Under the pieces are notes generated by a model. That model did no database searches, was not told the DNA's origin, and worked only from the letters and a program-made list of their open reading frames with translations. The translations under genes were made by a program, and so were the position numbers. From Inhella inkyongensis (GTDB lineage: Bacteria; Pseudomonadota; Gammaproteobacteria; Burkholderiales; Burkholderiaceae_C): DNA of 64,000 nucleotides. This document shows positions 8,728 to 17,455 of the stretch, piece after piece. The first letter of the stretch is position 1. Each line of letters begins with the position of its first letter. The DNA lies in contig NZ_CP040709.1 of NCBI RefSeq assembly GCF_005952805.1, forward strand, positions 434,001 to 498,000, read 5' to 3'.

Positions 8728-9394
8728 TGCGACCCAGCTTGGGCGTTTCGTGGCGCACCGGCTCGACGCGGTAGCGCTCGCTCTCGGTCAGGCTGTCGAT
8801 CTCGACCACGGCCAGCACCATGTCCTCGACCGCCTGGTCCAGGGTCTTGAGCGGGTGCTCGGCATCCAGCTCGGCCATGGCGGCGCGCTCGTCGTCGTCG
8901 CTGCAGGGCAGGTGGCGCGCCACGCGGTCCATGGCCAGCTCGATGGCCTCGTCGGTCATGCTGAGCAGGCCGTTCGGGAAGGTGTTCAGCGCCGTGACGA
9001 AGCCGCTGGCAAAGGGCACCAGGGGCTTGGAGTAGTCGGGCAGGGTGGCGAAGGCGGGGTCCGGATCGGGCTCCTCGGTGCCGTCCAGTTGCAGCACGAT
9101 GGGGTCAAACCACTGGTCTTCGGCCAAGGCCTTGCGCAGCGCGGCGTGGCGGCGCTCGATCAGCTCGGTGGTGCGTGCCAGCCAGGCCGGATCGGTGTCG
9201 GCCGGCAGCTCGCGGGCCTCGGCATCGAACACATAAGCCAGCCAGTCGGCGGTCTTCAGCAGGTCGGGCTGCACCAGCACGCCGCACAGAAAGCCGTCCA
9301 GCATGGCGACATCCATCGCCTCCAACTCGCCAGGGGCGTTCTGGAGCAGGGTGTCGAGTTCGTCGAATTCTTGGGGGGTCAGATCTTTGGCCAT
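8669..9394 (-). CDS. UPF0149/YecA-like protein with C-terminal SEC-C zinc motif
   Basis: The product has 241 aa. The N-terminal YecA/UPF0149 region (residues 5-175) includes [32 protein letters not shown] and FASGFVTAL. The C-terminus is a textbook SEC-C motif, [19 protein letters not shown], with the C-x-C-x8-C-H zinc ligands as in SecA. Such proteins are cytoplasmic. The motif binds zinc and in SecA contacts SecB or ribosomes, but the role of this family is not settled. Its 3' end overlaps the phosphoesterase gene. Confidence 0.9.
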   Translation of the reverse strand: MAKDLTPQEFDELDTLLQNAPGELEAMDVAMLDGFLCGVLVQPDLLKTADWLAYVFDAEARELPADTDPAWLARTTELIERRHAALRKALAEDQWFDPIVLQLDGTEEPDPDPAFATLPDYSKPLVPFASGFVTALNTFPNGLLSMTDEAIELAMDRVARHLPCSDDDERAAMAELDAEHPLKTLDQAVEDMVLAVVEIDSLTESERYRVEPVRHETPKLGRNDPCHCGSGKKFKACHGAT

Positions 9395-9419
9395 GGAGCG
9401 ATTGTCCTTGCTGAAACGA

Positions 9420-9445
9420 AAACGCCCGCACTGGGGCGGGCGTTT
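9420..9445 (-). terminator. Rho-independent terminator of pckG
   Basis: AAACGCCCGC (9420-9429) and GCGGGCGTTT (9436-9445) form a perfect 10-bp stem with a 6-nt loop. On the minus strand the stem is followed by a short T run (TTTTCG). It lies 18 bp beyond the pckG stop and before the SEC-C gene, so it separates the two minus-strand units. Confidence 0.8.
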
Positions 9446-9462
9446 GATGGGGCGCCTCTAGA

Positions 9463-11340
9463 TCAGTGCGCGGCCAGGCGCGCTTCGATCTGGGCCTTGG
9501 TGGCTGGCAGCTCGGCGGGCAGGCGCAGCGCCAGTTGCTGGAACAGCTCGTCGTGCAGCTTCAACTCGGCCAGCCAGTCGGCCTTGTTGATGTGGGTGAC
9601 GGTCTCGTAATGGGCGTGGGTGAAGTCCAGGCCGGTCCAGTTCAGCTCGTCGTACTTCGGGCTGATGCCGAAGGCGTTCTCGCTGCCGGCGGCCTTGCCG
9701 TCGATGCGGTCCAGCATCCAGGCCAGTACGCGCATGTTGTCGCCATAGCCGGGCCAGACGAACTTGCCATCGGCGCCCTTGCGGAACCAGTTGACGCAGA
9801 AGATGGCCGGGGCCTTGTCGCCCAGCTTGGCGCCCATCTTCAGCCAGTGCGCAAAGTAGTCGCTCATGTTGTAGCCCATGAAGGGCAGCATGGCGAAGGG
9901 GTCGCGGCGCACCACGCCCTGCTGGCCGAAGGCAGCGGCGGTGGTCTCGCTGCCCATGGTGGCGGCCATGTAGACGCCCTCGTTCCAGTTGCGGGCCTGG
10001 GTGCACAGGGGCACGGTGGTGCTGCGACGGCCGCCGAAGATGAAGGCGTCGATGGTCACGCCATTGGGGTTGTCCCACTCGGCGTCCAGGGCCGGGTTGT
10101 TGGTGGCGGCAATGGTGAAGCGGGCGTTGGGGTGGGCCGCCTTGCGGCCACTGACCTTGGCCTCGGCCGGGGTCCAGTCCTTGCCCTGCCAGTCGATCAG
10201 GTGCGCCGGGGCCTCGTCGGTCAGGCCTTCCCACCAGACATCGCCGTCATCGGTCAGCGCCACGTTCGTGAAGATCACGTCGCGGTTCAGGCTGGCCATG
10301 CAGTTCGGGTTGGTCAGGGTGTTGGTGCCCGGGGCCACGCCGAAGTAGCCGGCTTCGGGGTTGATGGCGCGCAGGCGGCCATCCGGTCCCGGCTTGATCC
10401 AGGCGATGTCGTCGCCGATGGTGGTGACCTTCCAGCCCTCGAAGCCCTTGGGCGGGATCAGCATGGCGAAGTTGGTCTTGCCGCAGGCGCTGGGGAAGGC
10501 AGCGGCGACATGACGCTTGACGCCTTGGGGGTTGGTCACGCCCAGGATCAGCATGTGCTCGGCCAGCCAGCCCTGGTCGCGGCCCATGGTGGAGGCGATG
10601 CGCAGCGCAAAGCACTTCTTGCCCAGCAGGGCGTTGCCGCCGTAGCCCGAGCCATAGCTCCAGATTTCGCGCGTCTCGGGGTAGTGGACGATGTACTTGG
10701 TGCTGGGGTTGCAGGGCCAGGCGCTGTCGGCCTGACCGGGCTGCAGGGGGGCGCCCACAGTGTGCACGCAGGGCACGAAGTCGCCATCGTCGCCCAGCAC
10801 GTCCAGCGCGCCCTTGCCCATGCGGGTCATCAGCTTCATGTTGACGGCCACGTAAGGGCTGTCGCTGAGTTCCACGCCGATGTGGGCGATGGGGCTGCCC
10901 AACGGGCCCATGCTGAAGGGCACCACGTAAAGGGTGCGGCCCTTCATGGCGCCCTTGAACAGCGCGTTCTCGCCGGTTTGCAGCAGGGCGCGCATCTCGT
11001 CCGGGGCCATCCAGTTGTTGGTGGCGCCGGCGTCGTCCTTGTTCTGGCTGCAGATGAAGGTGCGGTCCTCGACGCGCGCCACATCGCTGGGGTCGCTCCA
11101 GGCCAGGAAGCTGCCCGGGCGCTTGGCTTCGTTGAGCTTCTTGAAGGTGCCCTTGGCGACCAGTTCGGCGCACAGGCGGTCGTATTCGGCTTGCGAGCCG
11201 TCGCACCAATAGACGTCGGCGGCCTCGGTGAGGGCGGCGATTTCGGCCACCCAGGCGATCAGGCGGGCGTGTTTGACGTAAGCCGGCACGTTCAGGCGCA
11301 GGCCTTCCATCTTGGGCTGGTTCATGACAGAGGAGCTCAT
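9463..11340 (-). CDS. pckG: Phosphoenolpyruvate carboxykinase (GTP)
   Basis: The product is 625 aa, the normal size for the GTP-dependent enzyme. It converts oxaloacetate and GTP to phosphoenolpyruvate, GDP and CO2 at the entry to gluconeogenesis. The kinase P-loop [13 protein letters not shown] with the reactive cysteine, the [16 protein letters not shown] segment and [11 protein letters not shown] are characteristic. ATG codons at 11340 and 11325 ([12 protein letters not shown]) are both possible starts and neither has a strong ribosome-binding site. A perfect 14-bp inverted repeat sits 27 bp before the first ATG, and a terminator follows the gene. Confidence 0.96.
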   Translation of the reverse strand: MSSSVMNQPKMEGLRLNVPAYVKHARLIAWVAEIAALTEAADVYWCDGSQAEYDRLCAELVAKGTFKKLNEAKRPGSFLAWSDPSDVARVEDRTFICSQNKDDAGATNNWMAPDEMRALLQTGENALFKGAMKGRTLYVVPFSMGPLGSPIAHIGVELSDSPYVAVNMKLMTRMGKGALDVLGDDGDFVPCVHTVGAPLQPGQADSAWPCNPSTKYIVHYPETREIWSYGSGYGGNALLGKKCFALRIASTMGRDQGWLAEHMLILGVTNPQGVKRHVAAAFPSACGKTNFAMLIPPKGFEGWKVTTIGDDIAWIKPGPDGRLRAINPEAGYFGVAPGTNTLTNPNCMASLNRDVIFTNVALTDDGDVWWEGLTDEAPAHLIDWQGKDWTPAEAKVSGRKAAHPNARFTIAATNNPALDAEWDNPNGVTIDAFIFGGRRSTTVPLCTQARNWNEGVYMAATMGSETTAAAFGQQGVVRRDPFAMLPFMGYNMSDYFAHWLKMGAKLGDKAPAIFCVNWFRKGADGKFVWPGYGDNMRVLAWMLDRIDGKAAGSENAFGISPKYDELNWTGLDFTHAHYETVTHINKADWLAELKLHDELFQQLALRLPAELPATKAQIEARLAAH

Positions 11341-11367
11341 AGAAGTGAAAAAAGCTGGAGATGCGGA

Positions 11368-11412
11368 ATTGGGTCAGTTGCCGCTTATGTCTGATCAAGC
11401 AACTGACCCAAT
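11368..11412. promoter_or_regulatory. 14-bp perfect inverted repeat in pckG leader
   Basis: ATTGGGTCAGTTGC (11368-11381) is repeated in inverted orientation at 11399-11412 with a 17-bp spacer. It lies 28-72 bp upstream of the pckG ATG, where the promoter or 5' leader should be, so it could be an operator for a dimeric regulator or an mRNA hairpin. On the minus strand a TTTTTT run lies only after another 16 nt, which argues against a simple terminator. No regulator is identifiable from the site. Confidence 0.6.
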
Positions 11413-11456
11413 GCCGCCGGCCTGCTGTCGAACCGGAGCCCGCGATTGTCTGGCCG

Positions 11457-11474
11457 CTGTAACCCTGCTGTAAC
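11457..11474 (+). promoter_or_regulatory. Pho-box-like direct repeat upstream of MOSC gene
   Basis: CTGTAAC (11457-11463) and CTGTAAC (11468-11474) are identical heptamers separated by 4 bp. This gives the 11-bp periodicity of PhoB boxes, whose consensus heptamer is CTGTCAT/CTGTNAC. The site is 76 bp before the MOSC start and a TTATGC sequence (11492-11497) lies 17 bp downstream. An OmpR-family activator site is a reasonable reading; PhoB specifically is inference. Confidence 0.4.
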
Positions 11475-11549
11475 TCCCCGGGGGTGTGGGGTTATGCACG
11501 TGGCGCATGTTGCAATGCGGGCAATCCTTCCCATTCGTGAAGTAGTTCC

Positions 11550-12119
11550 ATGCGTTTGCTCAGTCTGAACCTCGGCCCGGTGCGGCCTCTGACCACCCTG
11601 GATGGCCGGACCGTGCCCAGCGCGATTGGCAAGCAGTCTGCGGTCGGCCCGGTCGCCGTCGGGCACTTGGGCCTGGCAGGCGATGCCCAGGCCGACCTCA
11701 GCGTGCACGGCGGTCTGGCCAGGGCGCTGTATGCCTATCCCTCTGAGCACCTCCCGTTCTGGCAAACGGTGCGGGCCCAGGCCCGGGTGGCGGAGTGGGG
11801 TGCGGCCATCGCACCGGGTCTGTTGGGCGAGAACCTGTTGCTCGCTGGCCTGCTTGAGTCGCAGGTCTGGATCGGGGACCGCTTGGTGTTCCCGAACTGC
11901 GAGTTGCTGGTGAGCGAGCCGCGCATGCCCTGCTTCAAGCTCAATGCAGCGCTGGGCTTTTCCCAGGCCGTGAAGCTGATGAGCCAGAGCGGCTACTGTG
12001 GCTTTTATCTGGCGGTTCAGCGCGAGGGCAGCCTCAGCGCGGGCGAGTCCTTCGAACTGCAGCCTGGCCCGCGCGAGGTGGGCATAGCCGAGTTGTTCCG
12101 GCAAAAAACAGGGCGCTGA
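11550..12119 (+). CDS. MOSC domain-containing protein
   Basis: The product has 189 aa and resembles the YiiM/YuaD class. The MOSC core includes AIGKQSAVGPVAVGHLGLAGD, the pattern DLSVHGGLARALYAYPSEHLPFW, and the conserved cysteine in PRMPCFKLNAALG that in this family ligates the molybdenum cofactor. Such proteins handle sulfur on Moco or act in N-hydroxylated base reduction with partner reductases. No partner gene is adjacent. A Pho-box-like repeat lies upstream, and the stop codon is embedded in a terminator stem. Confidence 0.9.
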   Translation: MRLLSLNLGPVRPLTTLDGRTVPSAIGKQSAVGPVAVGHLGLAGDAQADLSVHGGLARALYAYPSEHLPFWQTVRAQARVAEWGAAIAPGLLGENLLLAGLLESQVWIGDRLVFPNCELLVSEPRMPCFKLNAALGFSQAVKLMSQSGYCGFYLAVQREGSLSAGESFELQPGPREVGIAELFRQKTGR

Positions 12120-12131
12120 ATCAGCGCCCTG
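12109..12131. terminator. Palindromic terminator between MOSC gene and chemoreceptor
   Basis: CAGGGCGCTGA (12109-12119) and TCAGCGCCCTG (12121-12131) form a perfect 11-bp stem around one base. Six A residues precede it on the plus strand, so it reads as stem plus TTTTTT on the minus strand, terminating the chemoreceptor transcript. The stem contains the MOSC TGA codon and may also act in the plus direction. Confidence 0.8.
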
Positions 12132-12150
12132 CGGGTCTCGGTTACTGGGC

Positions 12151-13881
12151 TTAGAACGAGGCCCAGTCGTCGTCGCCGCCGGCTGGGGCGGGCGCGCGCG
12201 AGGCGGGAGCCGGGGCCGGTGATGCGGCGGGCCGCGGCGCGCTGGCGGTCGGGCTGCTCTTGGGTTTGGCGGTGGCGGCAGCCGGCTTGGCGGGCGCCTT
12301 GGGCGCAGCACGTGGAGCGCTGCCGGCACTCATCCCCATGCCCTTGACGCGGAAGGCCGCCACCACCTGGGCCAGTCGCTCGGCTTGGTCGCGCAGGGAC
12401 TGCGCCGCTGCCGCGGACTCTTCCACCAAGGCTGCGTTTTGCTGCGTGGCCTGATCCAGGCCGGCGATCGAGTCATTCACCGAGCCGATGCCGCTGCTCT
12501 GCTCCACGGCGGCGGCGCTGATCTCGCCAATGATGTCGGTCACACGCTGCACATTGCTGACGATTTCCTGCATCGAGTTGCCGGCGTCGGCCACCAGGCG
12601 GCTGCCGGTCTCCACCGATTCGACGCTGGAGGTGATCAGGGTCTTGATCTCACGCGCCGCCTCGGCGCTGCGGCCGGCCAGCAAGCGCACCTCGCCGGCC
12701 ACCACCGCAAAGCCGCGGCCTTGCTCGCCGGCTCGCGCGGCTTCCACGGCCGCGTTCAGGGCCAGGATGTTGGTCTGGAAGGCGATGCCGTCGATGGTGC
12801 CAATGATGTCGGCAATGCGTCGGCTGCCCTGGTTGATGCGCTCCATGGTGCTGACCACCTCGCCCACCACGGCGCCGCCGCGCTCGGCTGATTGACTGGC
12901 TTGGCTGGCGAGTTGATTGGCGGTGCGGGCCGAATCGGCGGTCTGGTTCACCGTGGCGGTGAGTTCATGCATGGCGCTGGCGGTCTGCTGCAGGCTGGCG
13001 GCCGTTTGCTCGGTGCGGTGCGACAGGTCGGTGTTGCCGCTGGCCACCTCGGAGCTGGCGACCTGGATGCTGTCGGCCGCCGTGCGCACTTCGCCAACGA
13101 TGCGGTTCAGCGAGGTCTGCATGTCCAGCAGCGCCTGCGAGAGTTGCGCCGCCTCATCCTGACCAAAGCTTTCCAGATCGCCGGTCAGGTCGCCGTCGCG
13201 CACGGCCCCCGCAAAGTCTTGTGCGCCGCGCAGGGGTTGCACGATGCTCAGCGACACGATGCGGCCCACCACCACCGTGGCGATCAAGGCGATCACACCC
13301 AGTACAAGGGTCACCACCATCACCTGCTGGGTGCGCTCGGCAAAGCTGACCTTGGCCTTACCGGTGAACTCGCCCACCAGCTTCAGCAGCTCACTCAGCG
13401 TCTTTTCTGCCGCCACAAAACCGTCGCGGCCGGCCCGCATGGCCTTGTTGGCGGCTGCCACGTCCAGGCCTTCCAGGCCCTTGATGGCTGAGGCCACGTT
13501 GTCGCGATACGTCTTCAAATGGGCCTGGGCCTCGTCCAGCTTGCCCTTGACCGCCGGATCGCTGATGTGCTCGCCCAGCTCTTTGAAGTTGTTGCCGATC
13601 TCCTCGTACACGGCCTCCCACTGCTGGGCGTACTCCTTGACCTTGGCGGCATCGGCCACATTGATGACCATGTCCTTTTCGAAGCGGCGCAGATCGATCA
13701 TCTCGGCGCGGATGTTGCCGGCGAACTGGCCGGCCTCGACCACCCGGTGGGCAAAGTCGCCGAATGCGGCGTTGATGCCTCGGGCCGAGTAGGCGCCAAA
13801 GCCCCCAATGAGGACAACCAACAGCATGAAGAACGCAAAGGCCAACGACAGGCGCTGACGGATGGTGAGGTTTCGCAGCAT
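12151..13881 (-). CDS. Methyl-accepting chemotaxis protein
   Basis: The product has 576 aa. It has an N-terminal membrane helix ([19 protein letters not shown]), a periplasmic helical bundle (about 30-185) and a second helix ([20 protein letters not shown]). HAMP and a long coiled-coil signalling domain follow. The hairpin tip [20 protein letters not shown] is of the Tsr/Tar-like type and differs from the three receptors inside the che operon. The C-terminus is an Ala/Pro/Ser/Lys-rich linker ending DDDWASF, a W-x-x-F tail like the CheR/CheB-docking pentapeptide. It is divergent from the che operon with 184 bp between starts. The ligand is unknown. Confidence 0.94.
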   Translation of the reverse strand: MLRNLTIRQRLSLAFAFFMLLVVLIGGFGAYSARGINAAFGDFAHRVVEAGQFAGNIRAEMIDLRRFEKDMVINVADAAKVKEYAQQWEAVYEEIGNNFKELGEHISDPAVKGKLDEAQAHLKTYRDNVASAIKGLEGLDVAAANKAMRAGRDGFVAAEKTLSELLKLVGEFTGKAKVSFAERTQQVMVVTLVLGVIALIATVVVGRIVSLSIVQPLRGAQDFAGAVRDGDLTGDLESFGQDEAAQLSQALLDMQTSLNRIVGEVRTAADSIQVASSEVASGNTDLSHRTEQTAASLQQTASAMHELTATVNQTADSARTANQLASQASQSAERGGAVVGEVVSTMERINQGSRRIADIIGTIDGIAFQTNILALNAAVEAARAGEQGRGFAVVAGEVRLLAGRSAEAAREIKTLITSSVESVETGSRLVADAGNSMQEIVSNVQRVTDIIGEISAAAVEQSSGIGSVNDSIAGLDQATQQNAALVEESAAAAQSLRDQAERLAQVVAAFRVKGMGMSAGSAPRAAPKAPAKPAAATAKPKSSPTASAPRPAASPAPAPASRAPAPAGGDDDWASF

Positions 13882-14030
13882 GGTGATGTTGGAGTTGGAC
13901 GCGGTGACACGACTCTAGCCATGCGAAGCGGCTTTGCGTGCGCACCTAGGGTTAGTCCGGCTGGAAGTGGCGAGCGGTCTGGCTTGGGCTTGAATTACGC
14001 TGAGCCCGTTGGTGCAAGTCCTTCAACCGC

Positions 14031-14047
14031 CCGACCCTCAGGGTCGG
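14031..14047 (+). promoter_or_regulatory. Hairpin in leader of the che operon
   Basis: CCGACCCT (14031-14038) and AGGGTCGG (14040-14047) form a perfect palindrome around one C, ending 18 nt before the GTG start of the first che gene. It could limit translation initiation, serve as a protein site, or be chance in GC-rich DNA. The ribosome-binding region GGGGAG itself (about 14052) is outside the stem. Confidence 0.4.
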
Positions 14048-14065
14048 ACTCGGGGAGCGTCAAAC

Positions 14066-14566
14066 GTGACAGCCGAAGACAGCGCAAAGCCGCCGGACCA
14101 TGCCGTCTTGCTCGAAGACGGCACGGTGCTCATGGCGCAGACCGTCCTGCCGGTTTGGGGTCGGCAACTGGATGTGATCCACGACCAACTGAATCAAGGC
14201 ATCGGTGAGCTGACGGCCGCCTTCGCGGCGCTCAGCGACTTGCAAGACCGGCTGGCCGCCGTGCCCCTGGACGACGCAGAGCAACTGCGCAAAACCATGC
14301 AGACCCTGCTGCCCGAGATGCAGGAGTACGGCATGCAGGCCCTGGCGGGCCTGCAGATCGGTGATCGCCTGAGCCAGATGCTGGGTGTGGTGCGGGGTGA
14401 CATTCAACGGCTTGTCGATGAGATGCCGTTGTTCGGCGAGGCCGGCCGGCAACGGGCCGAGGTCTGGCTGGACGATTTGAAGTCGCGCTACACCACCCCG
14501 GAGCAACACCGCGTGCACGATGGCAGCGACGGTGCGGCCGACGCCAGCGGTGTGGATTTCTTTTGA
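14066..14566 (+). CDS. CheZ-like putative CheY phosphatase
   Basis: The product has 166 aa starting at a GTG about 10 nt after GGGGAG; upstream in-frame TTG/GTG codons lack such a site. The protein is mostly helical. Residues 96-104 (LQIGDRLSQ) carry a D-x-x-x-Q motif (Asp100, Gln104) in a long amphipathic helix, matching the catalytic DLTGQ of CheZ. The C-terminus is a flexible segment ending SGVDFF, placed where CheZ has its CheY-binding peptide. It lies 16 bp before cheY. The likely role is dephosphorylating CheY-P; the CheZ relationship is inferred from motif and position. Confidence 0.65.
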   Translation: MTAEDSAKPPDHAVLLEDGTVLMAQTVLPVWGRQLDVIHDQLNQGIGELTAAFAALSDLQDRLAAVPLDDAEQLRKTMQTLLPEMQEYGMQALAGLQIGDRLSQMLGVVRGDIQRLVDEMPLFGEAGRQRAEVWLDDLKSRYTTPEQHRVHDGSDGAADASGVDFF

Positions 14567-14582
14567 TGCTGAAGGAGACGAC

Positions 14583-14951
14583 ATGAGCAAGACGGTGATG
14601 GTCATCGACGATTCGGGCAGCTTTCGCACCGTGGTGAAGCTGGCACTGCAAAAGGCCGGCTACACGGTGGTCGAGGCGGGCGACGGCAAGGAGGCCCTGG
14701 CCAAGCTGGACGGCACGCTCAAGGTCAACTTGATCGTCTGCGACGTCAACATGCCCAATATGGATGGCTTGACCTTCCTGAAGACGGTGAAGACCCATGC
14801 GTCTTACAAGTTCACGCCGGTGATCATGCTGACCACCGAGAGCCAGGAAGCCAAGAAGGCTGAGGGACGGGCGGCCGGGGCCAAGGCCTGGATCACCAAG
14901 CCTTTCCAGCCCTCGCAGTTGGTCGACGCGGTCAACAAGCTCTGTGTCTAG
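14583..14951 (+). CDS. cheY: Chemotaxis response regulator CheY
   Basis: The product is 122 aa starting at the ATG preceded by AAGGAGA. It is a single receiver domain with the acidic pair Asp9-Asp10, phospho-acceptor Asp54 (IVCDVNMPNMDG), a threonine in MLTTES and the lysine in WITKPF. There is no output domain. It is phosphorylated by CheA and presumably acts on the flagellar switch or another motility output. It sits between the CheZ-like gene and a STAS protein in the che operon. Confidence 0.94.
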   Translation: MSKTVMVIDDSGSFRTVVKLALQKAGYTVVEAGDGKEALAKLDGTLKVNLIVCDVNMPNMDGLTFLKTVKTHASYKFTPVIMLTTESQEAKKAEGRAAGAKAWITKPFQPSQLVDAVNKLCV

Positions 14952-14962
14952 GTGAGGCCCTC

Positions 14963-15250
14963 ATGGCCGAAGCACTGAAGCTGGGCACTGAGTGGACCAT
15001 TCCGCACGCGGCGCAACTGCATGAGCAGTTGCTGACCGCACTGATCGCCGGGGCCGAGACGGCCGAGGCGCCGGTGCTGGATCTGGGCGGGGTCGAGAGC
15101 ATGGACTCCAGCGGCGTGCAATTGCTGCTGGCACTGCGCCGCAGCCTGCAGGAGCGCGGCCAGGAGTTGCAGATCGTGGCCGCCAGCAGCGCCGCGCGGG
15201 CGGCCATGGACACCTATCACCTGCGGGCATTGCTGATGCCGGAGGCCTGA
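14963..15250 (+). CDS. STAS domain protein
   Basis: The product has 95 aa, a minimal STAS domain (anti-sigma-factor-antagonist fold). The key segment is LDLGGVESMDSSGVQLLLAL, where the DSSG serine is the site that SpoIIAA-like proteins use for phosphorylation. In a che operon such a protein may modulate array or signalling partners; its role is unestablished. Spacing to cheY is 11 bp and to cheA 1 bp, so it is firmly part of the operon. Confidence 0.85.
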   Translation: MAEALKLGTEWTIPHAAQLHEQLLTALIAGAETAEAPVLDLGGVESMDSSGVQLLLALRRSLQERGQELQIVAASSAARAAMDTYHLRALLMPEA

Positions 15251-15251
15251 A

Positions 15252-17441
15252 ATGCAGGACGACGACGCCGAGATCCTGGCCGCTGCGCGCGATGGCTATC
15301 TCGAAGAGGCGCAGGAGATGTTGCGCCAGTACGAGGCCTCCTTGCTGGTGCTGGAGGGCGACCCCACCGACGCCGAGCAGCTCAATGCCGCGTTTCGGGC
15401 TGCCCACACCATCAAGGGCGGTGCCGGCATGTTCGGCTTCGAGGACGTGGTGCGCTTTACCCATGTGGCCGAGACCCTGCTGGATGCCCTGCGCGACGGC
15501 CGCCGTGCGCTGGATGGCGAATGCATGGATGCGCTGCTGCAAAGCCGCGATCAGATTGAAGCGCTGCTGGGTGAGATTGATCAGGGCGAGGCGGCCAATC
15601 CGGCCGTGCTGGAAGCCGCCAACGGCTTGGCGGATCGCCTGCGGGCCCTGATGGGCGAGGCCCCTGCGCCGCGCGCCACAGCGGCCCCGGCGCCCGAACA
15701 GCTTGCGGTGGCCGCTGCGCAGCCCGAGGGTCCTGCGCACTGGCATCTCTCGCTGCGCTTCCTGCCGGATGCCTTGCGCAACGGGCTGGACCCATTGGCC
15801 TTCCTGCGCTACTTGGGTCAGTTGGGCACCATCCATGCGCTGCACCTGATGCATGCCGAAGTGCCCGCCCTGGATGCTTTGGATGCTGAAGCCTGTCATC
15901 TTTGGGTCGAGCTGCGTTTCGAGACCGATAAGGGGCGCGCCGAGATTGAATCGGTGTTTGAGTTCGCGCTTGAAGACAGCGATGTGCAGATCCTGGAGCC
16001 GGGCTGTGCGCCCGGCCGCTTCGAGAGCCTGGCCGAGAAGCGCTGCGGCTTGGATGCCGAGAAGCGCGCCCTGCTGTTTGAGATCTGGCGCGATATGGGG
16101 GTGCGCTTCGAGGTCGTGGAGACGGTGGTCGCCACCTTGCAGGAAGAAGAGGCGGTGGTGCCGCGCATCGAGCGCCGTGCCGAAGGGGCGCCGCGAGAGA
16201 AAGGCCCGGACCGCCGCAGCGGCGAGGGGGACCGCCGCAACGCCCCGCGCGATCGCCGCACCGGCGAGGACACCCGTTTCATCCGCGTGCGCGCCGACAA
16301 GCTGGATACCTTGATCGACTTGATCGGCGAACTGGTGATTGCCGGCTCGGGTGCTCAGATGGTGGCCCACCACGCCAAGGATGAGGCCACGCTGGAGGCC
16401 ATGCTGCGGGTCATGAGCCTGATGCAGGACACGCGCGACGCGGCCCTGGGACTGCGCATGGTGCCGGTGGGTGAGACCTTCGGACGCTTCCAACGCGTGG
16501 TGCGCGATGTCTCCAAGCAACTGGGCAAGGAGATCGAGCTGGTGGTGACCGGTGGCGACACCGAGATGGACAAGTCCATGGTGGACGCCATTGGCGATCC
16601 GCTGATGCACTTGGTGCGCAACAGCATGGACCATGGGCTGGAGCCGCCCGAGGAGCGCGAGGCGGCAGGCAAGCCGCGCGCCGGCACGCTCAGGCTCAAT
16701 GCCTTCCACGAGGCCGGATCCATCGTCATCGAGGTGCGCGACGACGGGCGTGGCTTGGCGCGTGAGCGGATCTTGAACAAGGCCATCGAGCGCGGCCTCA
16801 TCGCGCCCGACGCCGTCTTGTCCGACTCCGACGTCTGGCAGCTGATCTTCCAGCCGGGCTTTTCCACCGCCGAGGCCGTCACGGACCTGTCCGGGCGCGG
16901 CGTGGGCATGGACGTGGTGAAGCGCAATATCGAGGGCCTGCGCGGGCAGATCCGTCTGCACAGCGAACCGGGCAACGGCACCCTGACGCAGATCCGGCTG
17001 CCGCTGACCCTGGCCATGATCGATGGCTTCCTGACCCAGGTGGGCGAGGTGCACTACGTGCTGCCGCTGGCGGTGGTGAGTGAGTGCATCGACGTGCCGC
17101 CGGAGGTGCAGAAAAACGCCGAGCGTGTCAGCGGGACCTTCAATCTGCGCGGCGAGATCGTGCCCTGGCTGGACCTGGCGCGCTTTTACCGCTGCCCGGT
17201 GCAGGACAACCGGCGCCGCAGCGTGGTGGTGGTGCGTGAGGGCCAGGGCGGTCGGGTGGGCCTGATCGTCGATCGATTGATGGGCGAGCACCAGACCGTG
17301 ATCAAGCCGCTGGCCGGTCTGTTCACGCATGTGAAGGCGCTGGCGGGCTCGACGATTCTGGGCAGTGGCGATGTGGCCCTGGTGTTGGATGTGAATGGCC
17401 TGATGGAATCGGCGCGCCGGGTTGGCGCGACCCGCAACTAG
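15252..17441 (+). CDS. cheA: Chemotaxis histidine kinase CheA
   Basis: The product has 729 aa. The N-terminal HPt domain contains [14 protein letters not shown] with phospho-acceptor His52. A middle region (about 160-290) looks like a CheY-binding P2-type domain. A basic linker with [17 protein letters not shown] precedes dimerisation and kinase domains: [23 protein letters not shown] (N box), [13 protein letters not shown], and [21 protein letters not shown] CheW-like domain closes the protein. The linker resembles those of non-enteric CheAs. It autophosphorylates under receptor control and passes phosphate to CheY and CheB. Confidence 0.96.
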   Translation: MQDDDAEILAAARDGYLEEAQEMLRQYEASLLVLEGDPTDAEQLNAAFRAAHTIKGGAGMFGFEDVVRFTHVAETLLDALRDGRRALDGECMDALLQSRDQIEALLGEIDQGEAANPAVLEAANGLADRLRALMGEAPAPRATAAPAPEQLAVAAAQPEGPAHWHLSLRFLPDALRNGLDPLAFLRYLGQLGTIHALHLMHAEVPALDALDAEACHLWVELRFETDKGRAEIESVFEFALEDSDVQILEPGCAPGRFESLAEKRCGLDAEKRALLFEIWRDMGVRFEVVETVVATLQEEEAVVPRIERRAEGAPREKGPDRRSGEGDRRNAPRDRRTGEDTRFIRVRADKLDTLIDLIGELVIAGSGAQMVAHHAKDEATLEAMLRVMSLMQDTRDAALGLRMVPVGETFGRFQRVVRDVSKQLGKEIELVVTGGDTEMDKSMVDAIGDPLMHLVRNSMDHGLEPPEEREAAGKPRAGTLRLNAFHEAGSIVIEVRDDGRGLARERILNKAIERGLIAPDAVLSDSDVWQLIFQPGFSTAEAVTDLSGRGVGMDVVKRNIEGLRGQIRLHSEPGNGTLTQIRLPLTLAMIDGFLTQVGEVHYVLPLAVVSECIDVPPEVQKNAERVSGTFNLRGEIVPWLDLARFYRCPVQDNRRRSVVVVREGQGGRVGLIVDRLMGEHQTVIKPLAGLFTHVKALAGSTILGSGDVALVLDVNGLMESARRVGATRN

Positions 17442-17455
17442 AACGAGGTGCACCG

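Noticed and set aside
9466..11394. A 642-codon open frame on the plus strand over pckG
   Set aside because: The pckG frame has complete family motifs. The antisense frame is Gly/Ala/Val/His-rich low complexity with no recognisable domain.
11368..11412. Reading the pckG inverted repeat as a transcription attenuator
   Set aside because: The T-run lies 16 nt after the stem, not immediately after it, and there is no alternative pairing partner or leader peptide evident.
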